This document shows positions 33,551 to 43,430 of a DNA stretch of 51,489 nucleotides, piece by piece. The notes below the pieces were generated by a model. The model ran no database searches. It saw nothing but the letters and a program-made list of their open reading frames with translations, and was not told the origin of the DNA. The translations under genes and the position numbers were made by a program. Source of the stretch: Thermoguttaceae bacterium (GTDB taxonomy: Bacteria; Planctomycetota; Planctomycetia; Pirellulales; Thermoguttaceae); assembly GCA_017436025.1 (NCBI GenBank), contig JAFSDX010000037.1, positions 1 through 51,489 on the forward strand. The letters are read 5' to 3'. Each line of letters opens with the position of its first letter. Within the stretch, counting starts at the first letter, position 1.

Positions 33551-34672
33551 ATGGCGAAAATAGAAAAGACCGTAAAAACGCGGCGGCGAGGCGGTTTGGA
33601 CGCGAGTCCGATTCGCGGTTTTACGTTGGTCGAGCTGTTGGTCGTGATCGCGATTATCGGGATTCTGATCGGCCTTCTTCTCCCGGCGGTGCAAGCGGCG
33701 CGCGAGGCGGCCCGTCGGATGCAATGTATGAACAACCAAAAGCAATGGGGCGTCGCGCTGCAAAATTATCATTCGGTCTTCGACAAGCTGCCGAGCCTGA
33801 GCGAACGCGCGAATTCCTGCGTGTCGCCGCATACCCATTTGGCGCCGTATGTCGAGCAGACGAACTTGCGTTATTCTATAGACTTAAGCGTCGACTTGTA
33901 CAAATACCGCGCCGATTCGACCCGAAGCGTCCAACTGAACGACGTTTACGTCGTTCCGGCGCGCACCCCCTTTTCCGGAACGCGCTGTCCGAGCGACGGC
34001 GGCGGCCCGGCGACGGTAACCGACGATATTAACGACGTTTACGCGACGAACAATTACGTTTACTGCGTCGGAAGCGGAACCGGGAACACGTTCCGAATGA
34101 ACAGTTCGCTCTCGACCGGCGCCGAGGCGGAACGCGCGGGCGGGCCGTCGGACGGCGCGTTTTATTTCGCCTCAAACCTTGGTTTCGAGGCGTTTACGGA
34201 CGGGACGAGCGCTACCGTCGTTATGTCGGAATACTTGGTCGGCGACGGAACGAAAGATTTGACCGACGTTCCTTTTGAAGAAATTCGCGCAAATCCTTTG
34301 GTTCGCGGCGTTTATATGGCCGACTTTTCGCCGGCGAACGCTTCGAAGTACGCGCAAATTCGGGACGCTTCCGACGCTCAACTTGAAGCTCTGCTTGACG
34401 AAACGCCGAAATGGCGAACCGACGTCGGCAAAGGCTGGATCGTCGGCAAGTACGACTCGACGCTCTTTAACGCGTTTTTGGCGCCGAACTCGCGATTTCC
34501 CAATATTTACGTGTCGAATTACGGCTTTTTCGCCGCGCGGAGCGCTCACCCGGGCGGCGTGATCGCGTTAAAAGCCGACGGAAGCGCGACTTTCGTTTCG
34601 GAGACGGTCGATTTGGACGTTTGGCGCGCCGCCGCGACGATCGCCGGAAACGAAACGGAAACGTTGCGATAA
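33551..34672 (+). CDS. DUF1559 pseudopilin-like protein (type II/IV N-methylation signal)
   Basis: The 373-residue protein carries a prepilin-type signal, [15 protein letters not shown], at about residue 23, followed by [17 protein letters not shown]. That combination is diagnostic of the planctomycete DUF1559 family. The C-terminus has the family landmark [20 protein letters not shown]. These proteins are abundant in planctomycetes; they are thought to be exported and processed by a prepilin peptidase, but their job is unknown. The N-terminal ~20 residues are basic. It lies 118 bp upstream of the ExbB-like gene, with only a weak hairpin between, so it may share a transcript with the CobN-like cassette. 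Confidence 0.9.
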   Translation: MAKIEKTVKTRRRGGLDASPIRGFTLVELLVVIAIIGILIGLLLPAVQAAREAARRMQCMNNQKQWGVALQNYHSVFDKLPSLSERANSCVSPHTHLAPYVEQTNLRYSIDLSVDLYKYRADSTRSVQLNDVYVVPARTPFSGTRCPSDGGGPATVTDDINDVYATNNYVYCVGSGTGNTFRMNSSLSTGAEAERAGGPSDGAFYFASNLGFEAFTDGTSATVVMSEYLVGDGTKDLTDVPFEEIRANPLVRGVYMADFSPANASKYAQIRDASDAQLEALLDETPKWRTDVGKGWIVGKYDSTLFNAFLAPNSRFPNIYVSNYGFFAARSAHPGGVIALKADGSATFVSETVDLDVWRAAATIAGNETETLR

Positions 34673-34790
34673 AAAGACTTGCGACGCGTCGAAAAGTCGC
34701 GTCGACAATAAAAAGCAAAAGACAAAAAGAAGAAAAGAAGAAAACGCGTTGACGGTTTGACGTTAACGCGTTGCAATATAAGGAAATAAA

Positions 34791-35471
34791 ATGACCGCCG
34801 CGCTGACGCAAATTTTTTACACGATCTCCGCCGCGCTCCTGATTCCGACCGAATTGGGGCTTCTCGCCGCGCTCTTCGCCTCTTGCTGGCTCGTCGGAAC
34901 GACGCTTCGCGAAGGTTTGTCTCGCCGCGCCGAACTTGCGAAACGGCAAGAGTTGGAAGCGTTTTGGGCGAGCGGAAAAAACGCCGACGCGACGGAAGCG
35001 CAAACGCTTCTGAAAGAGACGGTCGCGTCGCAAACGGCGGCGGGAACGCTTGGGACGCTCGCCGCGCTCGCCGAAAAAATCGACGACGAACCGTTCGTCG
35101 AAAAGACGGTCGCGGAGTTGCAAAACGCGATGAAAGAGCGTTGCGAACGGGTCGACCGTCTCGTTAAAACGGGCCCGGCGCTGGGGTTAATGGGGACGTT
35201 GATTCCGCTGGGGCCCGCGCTTCTCGGCCTCGCTAAGGGCGATTTGGAAACGTTGGCGACGAATCTTGTCGTCGCGTTTTCGACGACGGTTGTCGGCTTA
35301 ACCGTCGCGCTGATAAGCTCTTTCGTCTTGACGACGCAAAAACGCCGCTTTCGACGCGACGTCGTCTTTCTGAATTTCGCGCTCGACCGCTTGAGCGAAA
35401 CCGCGAAGAAGACGAAAGAAAACGTTGCCGATAAAGACGTTGCAAACGGCGAAAACGGAGGCGAACGATGA
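34791..35471 (+). CDS. MotA/TolQ/ExbB-family proton channel protein (HmuT-like position)
   Basis: The 226-residue protein has three predicted membrane segments: about residues 20-40, 128-150 and 158-180. The last two carry the family core (GPALGLMGTLIPLGPALLGL, NLVVAFSTTVVGLTVALISS), which lines the proton path in ExbB/TolQ/MotA. AAGGAA precedes the start. Its stop overlaps the start of the DUF2149 gene by ATGA, so the two are translationally coupled. From what I recall of Bacteroidota hmu haem operons, an ExbB-like, a DUF2149 and a CobN-like gene occur together there too. A role in energising the CobN-like partner with the proton gradient is inference. No ExbD or TonB gene is adjacent. Confidence 0.82.
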   Translation: MTAALTQIFYTISAALLIPTELGLLAALFASCWLVGTTLREGLSRRAELAKRQELEAFWASGKNADATEAQTLLKETVASQTAAGTLGTLAALAEKIDDEPFVEKTVAELQNAMKERCERVDRLVKTGPALGLMGTLIPLGPALLGLAKGDLETLATNLVVAFSTTVVGLTVALISSFVLTTQKRRFRRDVVFLNFALDRLSETAKKTKENVADKDVANGENGGER

Positions 35472-35866
35472 GAAAGCGCGGTCGTTTTTGTTCCGGAGCG
35501 TTCGACGCGCCGTCGGAGTCGCTCCTTGCCGGGGTCGAAAATTTATTCGACGTCGCGATCGTGTTCGCGGTCGCGCTGATCGTCGCGTTGGCGACGTATT
35601 GGAAATCGCCGCTTCTCTTTGAAAACGAAGACTTTACGGCGGTTGTAAACCCGGGAAAACCGGATATGGAGCTGGTCGTGAAGGAGGGGCGCGAACTCAA
35701 ACGGTACAAGGCGAGCGGCGAAAACGGGAGCGGCGAGGGCGAACTTTTGGGACGCGCTTACCGCCTTCCGGACGGCCAAGTCGTTTACGTTCCGACGGAT
35801 AAAGAAAAGCGACGCGGCGTCGAAAACGCGGCGAGCGAGAGCGCGAACGGAGGAGAAAGCGAATGA
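35468..35866 (+). CDS. DUF2149 family membrane protein (HmuU-like position)
   Basis: The 132-residue protein has one membrane helix (about residues 21-43, AGVENLFDVAIVFAVALIVA) and an exported domain. The domain has the DUF2149 landmarks NPGKPDMELVVKEG and GRAYRLPDGQVVYVP. Topologically it resembles ExbD: one helix plus a small extracytoplasmic domain. GGAGG precedes its ATG. ATGA overlaps link it to both neighbours (at 35468 and 35863), indicating fixed stoichiometry with the ExbB-like channel and the CobN-like protein. I recall DUF2149 mostly next to CobN-like genes. A role as the channel's ExbD-equivalent is my inference. Confidence 0.82.
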   Translation: MRKRGRFCSGAFDAPSESLLAGVENLFDVAIVFAVALIVALATYWKSPLLFENEDFTAVVNPGKPDMELVVKEGRELKRYKASGENGSGEGELLGRAYRLPDGQVVYVPTDKEKRRGVENAASESANGGESE

Positions 35867-38800
35867 TCGGCGTTTTTAACGCGTTGAAACGTCGAAGGTT
35901 AGGAACGACGGTTGCGCGACGCGTCGCGACCGTCGTTTTTTTGGCGTCGACCGCAGTGTTTTTTACTTCTTGTCGTCAAGACGACGAATCAGCGCAACTT
36001 CCTGCAACGCCGTCGGTTGAGTCGGTCGAAAACGCCGTCGATAAGGAGCGCGCGAAGCGAACGTTTAAAGCGGCGTTCGTTGGTTGGAGCGACGCCGACG
36101 TCGCGCGTTGGCGTTCGACGACCGCCGGAACGAATTTCGCGTCGGAAGCCGTTAAGCGCGAAGCGTTTGCGTCGACCGACTTCTCCGATTGCGACGTCGT
36201 GTTGATTCGCGCGATCGGTTGGACGCCGACCGACGAAGAGCGGGCGAAAATCGACGAAATTTTTGCGCAAAACGTCGCGACGATAGCGTTTCCGTCGACG
36301 CTCGACGCGGCGCGAGAAGCGACGAACGTTTCGCCGGAGTTGGCGGCGGGGTTTTACGAGTATTTGACCTTTCCTTGCGAGGAAAACGTTCGGTCGGCGG
36401 CCGCGTTTTTGGCGAAAAATTTCGGCGGTTCGGAACGATCGGAAATTTTTTATTGGGACGATGTTGCGGAAGACGCGGAGAAGGAAAAGACAACCGACGG
36501 CGCCGCGTCGCGTTTGGCGTTCGACCTCGAGTCGCCAAAGCAAGCGCCGCCGTTTGGGTATTTTTATTGGGGGCCGCGAATCGACGAAACGCTCGAAGCG
36601 TTTCAATCGCGACGCGACGCCGACGGTCGCGACTTGATGCCTAACTCGCCGAAAATCGCGCTTTTCGGGCCGTTCCTTGAACCGTTCAAAGCGGAGGAAC
36701 GCGGGCCCCAGGACGAATTAATCGCGAAGTTGGAGGCGCGCGGTTTCGACGTTTACCCGATTTACAACTTGAAAAACAACAAGAATTTGTTACTTGACGT
36801 CAAACCGGATTTGGCGATCTATTTTCCGCGCGGTCGAGCGCTCCCGGACGGCGCGGCGGTCGACGTTTTTAAGTCGTTGAATTGCCCGGTGTTATCGGCG
36901 GTTTGCCTCTCCGTTTCGGAAGCGGAATACCGTTTGCAACCGGTCGGCGCGACCGGCTCGTATTACGCGTTGACGACGGCGCTCCCGGAACTCGACGGCG
37001 TCGTCGAGCCGACCGCGATCGCGACGAAAGACGCCGACGAAACCGGCTTCGTCGCTCGCCGGGCGCTTTCGGAGCGAATCGACGCGCTCGTCGAACGTTG
37101 CGCCGGTTGGATTGAACTGCGACGCAAGTCGAACGCCGACAAACGGTTGGCGATTTTCTTTTATAAGGCGCCGGGGGGAAGCGCGTTGACGGCGCAGAGT
37201 CTCGAAGTCGTTCCGTCTCTTTACAATACGTTGACGCGGCTTCGCGACGAAGGTTTCGATTTGGGCGCGGACTTTCCGCAAACGCTTGACGAATTTCGGC
37301 TTAGGGTTGAACACGAAGGGCGGACTGTCGGGCAATGGAATCTTGGCGATTTCGAGCGTTTTGTCGAGGAAGCGTGTCCGGAGTTTATTTCGGAAAATGT
37401 TTATCGAAAATGGTTTAACGAAAATTTGACGGAAGACGTTCGACGCCGCGTCGTCGACGTTTGGGGAACGGCGCCGGGCGACTATATGACGCGCGACGTC
37501 GGCGACGAGTTCGGCGTCTTAGTTCCGCGTTTGCGGTTCGGGAACGTCGCGCTGATTCCGCAACCGTCGACCGCAGTTTTGGAGGACGCTCCTTACTCCA
37601 AGAACGACAACGACTTCGACGCTGTTCACGGGACGGACAAAGCGCCGCCGCACTTCTATTGGGCGGCTTATTTTTGGGCGCTACACGGTTTCGCGGCGGA
37701 CGCGGTCGTTCACTTCGGAACGCACGGTTCGCTCGAGTTTACTCCCGGGAAATCGGCGTTTACGACGGAAAACTGTTTTCCGGACGCGTTGATCGGCGAC
37801 AAGCCGCACCTTTACTTGTACAGCGTCAACAACATCGGCGAAGCGTTTCTCGCGAAGCGGCGGGCGCGGGCGACGCTCGTTTCGCACCTCACGCCGCCGT
37901 TTACGCAAAGCGAATTATACGGCGACTTAAAGGAAATCGACGCGAAACTTCACGAGTATTTGGAAACGAGCGATTCCGCGCTCAAAAGCGAAACGGCGGC
38001 GGCTCTCGTCGCGGCGGTTTTCAAGTCGAATCTGCTCGACGATTTGCTCGACGAACCGGCGTTTCGAGCGTTTGCGGACGCGGAGTTTCGGGCGGAGTTC
38101 GAGCGTTCGGGACGCGTTTTCGACGAATCGCAAGTCGAGACGTTGCACAAGGTTTTGCATCGTTACGAAGACGCGAGCGTTACGGACGGGCTACACGTTG
38201 TCGGACGTCCTTGGACGGACGAGCAGGTCGCGCAAACGGCGGCGCAAACGACGCTTGCGAAAGACGACGCCGAGAAACGGTTGCGCGATTCGTTCGACGC
38301 GGAACTTAACCGCTTTGTCGACGGACTTTGCGGACGCTTCATTCCGCCGTCGACCGGAGGCGACTTTTTAGTCAACAACGACTCGGCGCCGACCGGGCGC
38401 AACCTCGCCGGGCTCGACGTGCAAAAATTGCCGACGCCGGAAGCGGAGCGGTTGGCCGCGAAGTTGACCGACGACGTGTTGACGGCGCATCGCAACGCCA
38501 ACGGCGGCGCTTGGCCGCGTCGCGTCGCTTGCGTCCTTTGGGGGGGCGAGTCGATTCGAACGCGGGGCGTCGCGATCGCGCAAGTCTTTTATTTGCTTGG
38601 CGTTCGGGTTAAATACGATTCGCGCGGAAACGCTTCGGAACTCGAATTGATTCCGTCGAGCGAACTCGGGCGACCGCGAATCGACGTTCTCGTTCAAACG
38701 TCGGGGCAGTTCCGCGACGCGTTCGGGGCGAAGATCGAGGCGATCGACCGCGCCGTTAAGTTGGCGGCGGAAGCGGAAGACGACGCGTTTCCGAATTTCG

Positions 38801-39906
38801 TTCGAGAAAACGTCGCGAAAATAACGGAGCGGCTCGTTCGAGAGAACGGAACGCAACCCGAGGAAGCGTCGGAACTTGCGACGGCGCGAGTTTTCGGTTC
38901 GACGAACGCGCTCTCGTACGGAACCGGGATTATGCGGCTCGTCGAACGGGGCGACCTTTGGAACGACGAAACGGAAGTCGCCGAGCGGTATCTCGCGAAT
39001 ATGTCCGGCGTCTATCGCGACGCAAGTCGTTGGGGAACGCCGGTTAAGGGGGTGCTTGAATACAATCTCGACGGAACGGAACTGATGCTGCAGTCGCGGT
39101 CGTCCAACGTTTGGGGGCCCGCGAAACTCGACCACGTTTACGAGTTTGCGACGCTTGCGACAGCCGTTCGCGCCAAAACGGGGAACGACCCGCAAATTTG
39201 GTTCGACGATTTGAGGTCGCCGACGAATCCGCGCGTCGAAACGGCTCGGGCGGCGCTTCGCGAAGAGTTGCGGACGACGCTTTGGAACCCTAAATATTTG
39301 AAGGGGTTGCAACGCGAAGGCGCGGGCGCGGCGTCGTCGACCGCGAAGACGGTTCGCAATCTTTACGGCTGGAACGTCGCGCAACCGGAGACGATCGACG
39401 CGTCCGTTTGGGAGGAGACGACCGCCGTTTTCGTCGACGACGCCCGCGACCTCGGGATTCGCGAATGGTTCGAAACGCAAAACCCCGCCGCGCTTCAAGA
39501 TATGACCGCCGTTATGCTTGAAACGGTTCGCAAAGGTTATTGGGACGCCGCGCCGGAAACGGTCGAGAAAATCGCGAAACTGCACGCCGAACTGGTCGCA
39601 AAACACGGCGCGTCCGGAAGTTACGAGACGACGGGGAATAAGAAGTTGATCGAGTTTATCGGGACGCTTCCGCTCGGCGAAGCGGGGGACGCCTACCGCG
39701 CCGAAATCGAACGGGCGACGACGCCTCCGCAAGCGCCGCAGATTCAAGGGTTGGCGTTGACCGAAGTAAACGAAAGCGTCGAAAAAACGTCCGACGACGC
39801 GACGTCGCTAAACGCGGCGACCGAACGCTTGCGAACGCTCGTCGTTTTCGCGGCGTTACTCGGCGTCGTCGCGACGGGGTTCGCTTTCGGCGGAAAACGG
39901 CGATAA
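35863..39906 (+). CDS. CobN/BchH-like chelatase, exported and membrane-anchored (HmuS-type)
   Basis: The 1347-residue protein is homologous to the large subunit of cobalt/magnesium chelatases. The core motif VVHFGTHGSLEFTPGK (His617 to His621 in HFGTHG) is intact. Other family blocks are FYWAAYFWALHGFAADA, VACVLWGGESIRTRGVAIAQ and EYNLDGTELMLQSRS. Unlike cytoplasmic CobN it has an export signal, with a possible lipobox Cys37 (STAVFFTSC), and a C-terminal membrane helix (VVFAALLGVVATGFAFG) with a basic end. That architecture matches HmuS of Bacteroidota hmu operons, reported to remove iron from haem. No CobS/CobT or ChlI/ChlD ATPase genes are nearby, which also argues against cobalt insertion. 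No TonB receptor or haemophore gene is in the window. Substrate and direction of catalysis are inference. Confidence 0.85.
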   Translation: MIGVFNALKRRRLGTTVARRVATVVFLASTAVFFTSCRQDDESAQLPATPSVESVENAVDKERAKRTFKAAFVGWSDADVARWRSTTAGTNFASEAVKREAFASTDFSDCDVVLIRAIGWTPTDEERAKIDEIFAQNVATIAFPSTLDAAREATNVSPELAAGFYEYLTFPCEENVRSAAAFLAKNFGGSERSEIFYWDDVAEDAEKEKTTDGAASRLAFDLESPKQAPPFGYFYWGPRIDETLEAFQSRRDADGRDLMPNSPKIALFGPFLEPFKAEERGPQDELIAKLEARGFDVYPIYNLKNNKNLLLDVKPDLAIYFPRGRALPDGAAVDVFKSLNCPVLSAVCLSVSEAEYRLQPVGATGSYYALTTALPELDGVVEPTAIATKDADETGFVARRALSERIDALVERCAGWIELRRKSNADKRLAIFFYKAPGGSALTAQSLEVVPSLYNTLTRLRDEGFDLGADFPQTLDEFRLRVEHEGRTVGQWNLGDFERFVEEACPEFISENVYRKWFNENLTEDVRRRVVDVWGTAPGDYMTRDVGDEFGVLVPRLRFGNVALIPQPSTAVLEDAPYSKNDNDFDAVHGTDKAPPHFYWAAYFWALHGFAADAVVHFGTHGSLEFTPGKSAFTTENCFPDALIGDKPHLYLYSVNNIGEAFLAKRRARATLVSHLTPPFTQSELYGDLKEIDAKLHEYLETSDSALKSETAAALVAAVFKSNLLDDLLDEPAFRAFADAEFRAEFERSGRVFDESQVETLHKVLHRYEDASVTDGLHVVGRPWTDEQVAQTAAQTTLAKDDAEKRLRDSFDAELNRFVDGLCGRFIPPSTGGDFLVNNDSAPTGRNLAGLDVQKLPTPEAERLAAKLTDDVLTAHRNANGGAWPRRVACVLWGGESIRTRGVAIAQVFYLLGVRVKYDSRGNASELELIPSSELGRPRIDVLVQTSGQFRDAFGAKIEAIDRAVKLAAEAEDDAFPNFVRENVAKITERLVRENGTQPEEASELATARVFGSTNALSYGTGIMRLVERGDLWNDETEVAERYLANMSGVYRDASRWGTPVKGVLEYNLDGTELMLQSRSSNVWGPAKLDHVYEFATLATAVRAKTGNDPQIWFDDLRSPTNPRVETARAALREELRTTLWNPKYLKGLQREGAGAASSTAKTVRNLYGWNVAQPETIDASVWEETTAVFVDDARDLGIREWFETQNPAALQDMTAVMLETVRKGYWDAAPETVEKIAKLHAELVAKHGASGSYETTGNKKLIEFIGTLPLGEAGDAYRAEIERATTPPQAPQIQGLALTEVNESVEKTSDDATSLNAATERLRTLVVFAALLGVVATGFAFGGKRR

Positions 39907-39910
39907 AAGA

Positions 39911-39959
39911 AAACGGTCGACGCTTTTCTCCGTTGTTTAACGGGTTGCGTCGACCGTTT
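39911..39959. terminator. Bidirectional inverted repeat after the CobN-like gene
   Basis: AAACGGTCGACGC (39911-39923) pairs perfectly with GCGTCGACCGTTT (39947-39959) across a 23-nt loop, between convergent genes. The T-tract is short on either strand. Confidence 0.75.
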
Positions 39960-39984
39960 CGCTTGACGGCGGGAACGAGCGCGG

Positions 39985-40452
39985 TCAGTCGGTCAGTTCG
40001 ATTTTATAATCTTTAAGTCCGGATTTGTCGACGGTTACCGTTAAATCGGTCGTCGCCGGCGCGGCGTATTTCAGCGGAAGGAGGTCTTGCATTTCGTCCT
40101 TGCCGCCGCCCATCGCCGCGACTTCGGCGTCGCTCATACCTTCTTCAATCGCGGCGCCTTCCGACATTTTACGCGCCGTAATCTTGTACGTTCCGGGGAG
40201 GATTCCGTCGTTGGCGTTAAGCGTCGTCGCTTGAAATTCGCCGTTCGGGCCGGTTTTCGCCGTTGCGGAACGTCCGGACGCGCCGTCTTGCGACGCGAAC
40301 ATAAGTTGAGCGTCGGCAACGGGTTCGCCGTTGTAAAGAAGGACGCCGGAGCAGGGAACGAGACCGGAAAGGCCGCCCTTTTGGCAACCGGTCGAGAGAA
40401 CTAAAGTCGCGCCGAGGATTAAGGTTAGCGCAAAAAACGCGCGTCGAGTCAT
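39985..40452 (-). CDS. Small lipoprotein with carboxypeptidase-regulatory-like domain
   Basis: I start at the ATG at 40452 because AGGAG lies 8 nt before it and because MTRRAFFALTLILGATLVLS leads into the lipobox STGC. An upstream in-frame ATG at 40488 adds 12 Arg-rich residues. The mature ~135 residues include SGVLLYNGEPVADAQLMFAS and LPGTYKITARKM, a beta-sandwich typical of carboxypeptidase-regulatory-like domains in planctomycete lipoproteins. It lies 96 bp downstream of a DUF1559 gene on the same strand, a pairing I recall as common in this phylum. The pair may form a surface module. Function is unknown. Confidence 0.82.
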   Translation of the reverse strand: MTRRAFFALTLILGATLVLSTGCQKGGLSGLVPCSGVLLYNGEPVADAQLMFASQDGASGRSATAKTGPNGEFQATTLNANDGILPGTYKITARKMSEGAAIEEGMSDAEVAAMGGGKDEMQDLLPLKYAAPATTDLTVTVDKSGLKDYKIELTD

Positions 40453-40548
40453 TGTTATTCTCCTAAAATCGAACCGCCGCCGACGCAAAACGTTCGGACG
40501 TAAGCGGCGGTTGTTGAACGGGTTGCGGTTGAAGCGGGAAACGCGGAA

Positions 40549-41688
40549 TCAGAACGCGGCGTCCGTTTCGCCGCCGTTGATCGAACCGAGCGCGCCCCAG
40601 ATACCGAACGACGACTTGCCGTTGTAACCGTTGTCTTTTTGCTTTTTACCGGTCATGCCGTCCGAGAAGTCGACGTGAATCGTTTCCGGAATGAAGCGCA
40701 CCGAACCGTCGGCCATCGCGACGTTTACGCCTCCGCTGTGATAGCTCGTCGGCGGATAAAGGGACGCGTCGTTGTGCGGGCCGTTCTTTTGGTAACTGCA
40801 GCTCGGGCTGTTCGGCGGGAGGATCGTGCTGAAACGCGCTTGGTTGTGCCCGTAATAGCCGAAATACGTCCCCTGCGACGCGACCGGAGCGGCGGAACCG
40901 TAATTGGCGTAATTGCGTCCGTCGCGGTAAGTTAAACAGATCGATGGGTTGTAGTAGTGCGCCGATTCGCCGGAGAGAATGCCGCCGAAGATCGAGAGGT
41001 CTTGCGTCGAAATCGAGGAGTGCGGCGCGCCGGTTGTTGGGCTCGCGCAACGTTCGCTCATCAGGATCGTGTTCGAAAGGCCGTCCGTGCAGACGCTAAA
41101 ATTCGCTTGGCGAGCGACGCACCAACCGCTTTGCCAAGAACCGGAGCCGGTTAAACCGAAGAACGTGCGGGTGTTGCGCGTCGCGCCCGGATTTTGACCG
41201 TAATATTCGTCTTCGAAGTCGCCCATCGAGTAGCAGTAGTTGTTCGCGGCGAAACCGTCGGCGCCTTCGTGCGAGCGACCGTCGGACGGGCAGAGGAACG
41301 CGTCGATCGTGCCTTGCCACGCGTCGATTTCTTTACTGTACGGGTTGTACGCGGTTCCGCCTCCGTTCCAGTATTGCGATTGCACCGAATATATTTCCGT
41401 ATAGCGAGCGTTTTGCTCGATTTGCGGGAGAATACCGACGTGCGGCGTGTAGTTTTGGTTTGCGCCCCAACCGAAACCGGGGAGGTTGTTGTTGACGTCG
41501 GTATAGTTGTGGACGGCCAGCGCGAGCTGTTTTAAGTTGTTCGTGCATTGCATACGTCGAGCGGCTTCGCGAGCGGCTTGAACCGCCGGGAGAAGGAGCC
41601 CGATCAAAATACCGATGATGGCGATAACGACCAAAAGTTCGACCAACGTGAACGCGGCGCGTTGGCGGGAAAAGTGAAAGCTACGCAT
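40549..41688 (-). CDS. DUF1559 pseudopilin-like protein
   Basis: The 379-residue protein begins with a 10-residue basic leader, then [18 protein letters not shown] and [20 protein letters not shown], the standard DUF1559 start. The C-terminal landmark [20 protein letters not shown] is also complete. GAGG precedes the start. The middle is rich in Tyr, Asn, Gly and Ser. Compared with the DUF1559 protein at 33.5 kb it shares the ends but little in the middle, so the two are not a recent duplication. It is first in a two-gene unit with the lipoprotein at 39985. A minus-strand TATAAT lies at plus 41714-41719 with a poor -35. Confidence 0.92.
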   Translation of the reverse strand: MRSFHFSRQRAAFTLVELLVVIAIIGILIGLLLPAVQAAREAARRMQCTNNLKQLALAVHNYTDVNNNLPGFGWGANQNYTPHVGILPQIEQNARYTEIYSVQSQYWNGGGTAYNPYSKEIDAWQGTIDAFLCPSDGRSHEGADGFAANNYCYSMGDFEDEYYGQNPGATRNTRTFFGLTGSGSWQSGWCVARQANFSVCTDGLSNTILMSERCASPTTGAPHSSISTQDLSIFGGILSGESAHYYNPSICLTYRDGRNYANYGSAAPVASQGTYFGYYGHNQARFSTILPPNSPSCSYQKNGPHNDASLYPPTSYHSGGVNVAMADGSVRFIPETIHVDFSDGMTGKKQKDNGYNGKSSFGIWGALGSINGGETDAAF

Positions 41689-42124
41689 TGAAAACCTCGT
41701 TGTCGGTTAGAAAATTATAAAGCGCCAAAACGGCTAATAAAAGACGTCGCAACTATTTTAAGCGAAACCAAAATGAAAAACAAGCTTTTTCCTAAATAAT
41801 TTAGAGCGATTTGTTTTTTTTTTTTGACTTGCGCGGGACGTAGCGGTTTTAACGATTAGCGCGGCGGTTTGCGGAAAGTCGGCGATCGGTTGCGTCTCGC
41901 GCCGACTTTTACGCGCCGCTAGTCAAACGGGAAAAATCGGGTATAATGTCGAAAAGCGGACGCTTCGCCGCGAAACGTCGGGAATCGGCGGAAAGTGAAG
42001 AAGCGGAGCGAAACGCGTCCGGCGCCGACGCGAAAAAACGTCGGTATTAATAGAAGGAAAGAAACGTCCTCGCCGCCAAATTCGGCGCGGCGCTCGACGA
42101 AACCAAGAAAGTCGAGGCGAAAAT
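41689..42124. other. Divergent region between the DUF1559 and nifS genes
   Basis: No gene is supported. It holds two perfect TATAAT elements: minus strand at plus 41714-41719, and plus strand at 41942-41947. Neither has a good -35. A run of 13 T residues ends near 41824. The nifS leader would be about 170 nt. Confidence 0.5.
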
Positions 42125-43384
42125 ATGACCGAAACTACCCAAACGGACAAAAAGTTTATCTATCTTGACAACAACGCGACGACCGCGATCGCGCCGGAAG
42201 TTCTCGAAGCGATGCGACCCTACTTCGAAACGGAGTACTGGAACCCCAGCTCGATGTACGCTCCGGCCGAAGCGCTGGCCCGCAAACTCGACGAAGCCCG
42301 GGCGACCGTCGCGCGGCGGCTCGGCGCGGCGTATCCGGACGAAATCATTTTCACCTCCTGCGCCTCCGAAAGCAACAACGCGGCGATCGTCGGCGCTTGG
42401 AAGGCGGCGCGGCGCGTCGACCCGAAACGGAACCGCGTTATTACGACGAAAGTCGAGCATCCGGCGGTTTTAGAGGTTTGCCGTCAACTCGAACGCGAAG
42501 GAGCGGAAGTCGAGTATATCGGCGTCGACGCGCAAGGGCGGATCGATTTGCGCGAGTACGTCCGAGCGTTGCGGCCCGGCGAAACGGCGGTCGTCTCGAT
42601 TATGCACGCGAACAACGAAACCGGCGTTATCTTCCCGATCGAAAAGTTGGCGCGGCTGGCGAAACAAACCGACGAAAAAATCGTCTTCCACTGCGACGCG
42701 ACGCAAAGCGTTACGAAACTGCCGATCAATTTGAGTCGAACGGCGACCTCCGACGAACCGGTCGGCGCGTTCGCAAATGTCGATATGCTGTCGTTTAGCG
42801 GACACAAGATTCACGCGCCAAAGGGAATCGGCGCGCTTTACGTCCGACGCGGAACGCCGGTCGAGCGGTTCCTGATCGGCGGGCACCAAGAACGAGGACG
42901 GCGCGCCGGGACGGAAAACGTTCCCTATATTATCGGGCTTGCCAAGGCGCTCGACCTCGAAGCGGAAGATCGCGAAGCGACGGCGGCGCGAATGGAGCGA
43001 ATGCGCGACCGCTTGCAAGCGGAGATCGAAGCGCGGATTCCTTGGGTCGTCGTCAACGGCAAGGACGCGCCGCGGACGCCGAACACGTTGAACGTCGCGG
43101 TTTACGGCGCCGAAGGGGAAGCGATTTTGATGCTTATGTCGGAAGCCGGCGTCTGCGTTTCGAGCGGGTCGGCCTGCACGTCGGGTTCGCTCGAACCGTC
43201 GCACGTCCTCTCGGCGATGAAGGTTCCTGAGGGCGCGTTGCAGGGGAATTTCCGCTTCAGCCTCAGCCGTTACACGACCGACGCGGAAGTCGACGCCGCG
43301 CTCGAAGCGTTCGTCGACGTCGTCGCGAAAGTGCGGGCGACTTCGTCGAAATGGAATAACGTCAAGGGCGAGCCGATTGCTTGA
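42125..43384 (+). CDS. nifS: Cysteine desulfurase, NifS/IscS family
   Basis: NifS takes sulfur from cysteine as a persulfide for Fe-S cluster assembly. The 419-residue protein has the class-V aminotransferase fold: FIYLDNNATT at the start, EHPA (His112) stacking on the cofactor, and Lys228 in FSGHKIHAPKG for the PLP aldimine. The catalytic Cys351 lies in SSGSACTSGS. The motif just after it (SLEPSHVL) is typical of NifS/IscS group I enzymes. GAGG precedes the start. No scaffold gene (nifU, iscU) is adjacent. A Fe-S-rich [FeFe] hydrogenase encoded in the same window would need such a supply. Confidence 0.93.
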   Translation: MTETTQTDKKFIYLDNNATTAIAPEVLEAMRPYFETEYWNPSSMYAPAEALARKLDEARATVARRLGAAYPDEIIFTSCASESNNAAIVGAWKAARRVDPKRNRVITTKVEHPAVLEVCRQLEREGAEVEYIGVDAQGRIDLREYVRALRPGETAVVSIMHANNETGVIFPIEKLARLAKQTDEKIVFHCDATQSVTKLPINLSRTATSDEPVGAFANVDMLSFSGHKIHAPKGIGALYVRRGTPVERFLIGGHQERGRRAGTENVPYIIGLAKALDLEAEDREATAARMERMRDRLQAEIEARIPWVVVNGKDAPRTPNTLNVAVYGAEGEAILMLMSEAGVCVSSGSACTSGSLEPSHVLSAMKVPEGALQGNFRFSLSRYTTDAEVDAALEAFVDVVAKVRATSSKWNNVKGEPIA

Positions 43385-43430
43385 TTGTTGTTGCGGAAAA
43401 CTGCGGCGCGTTTGACGTCGCGGCGTAAAA

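Noticed and set aside
35863..39906. Cobaltochelatase for vitamin B12 synthesis
   Set aside because: The protein is exported and membrane-anchored, and the neighbours are an ExbB-like channel and DUF2149, with no CobS, CobT or other cobalamin genes.
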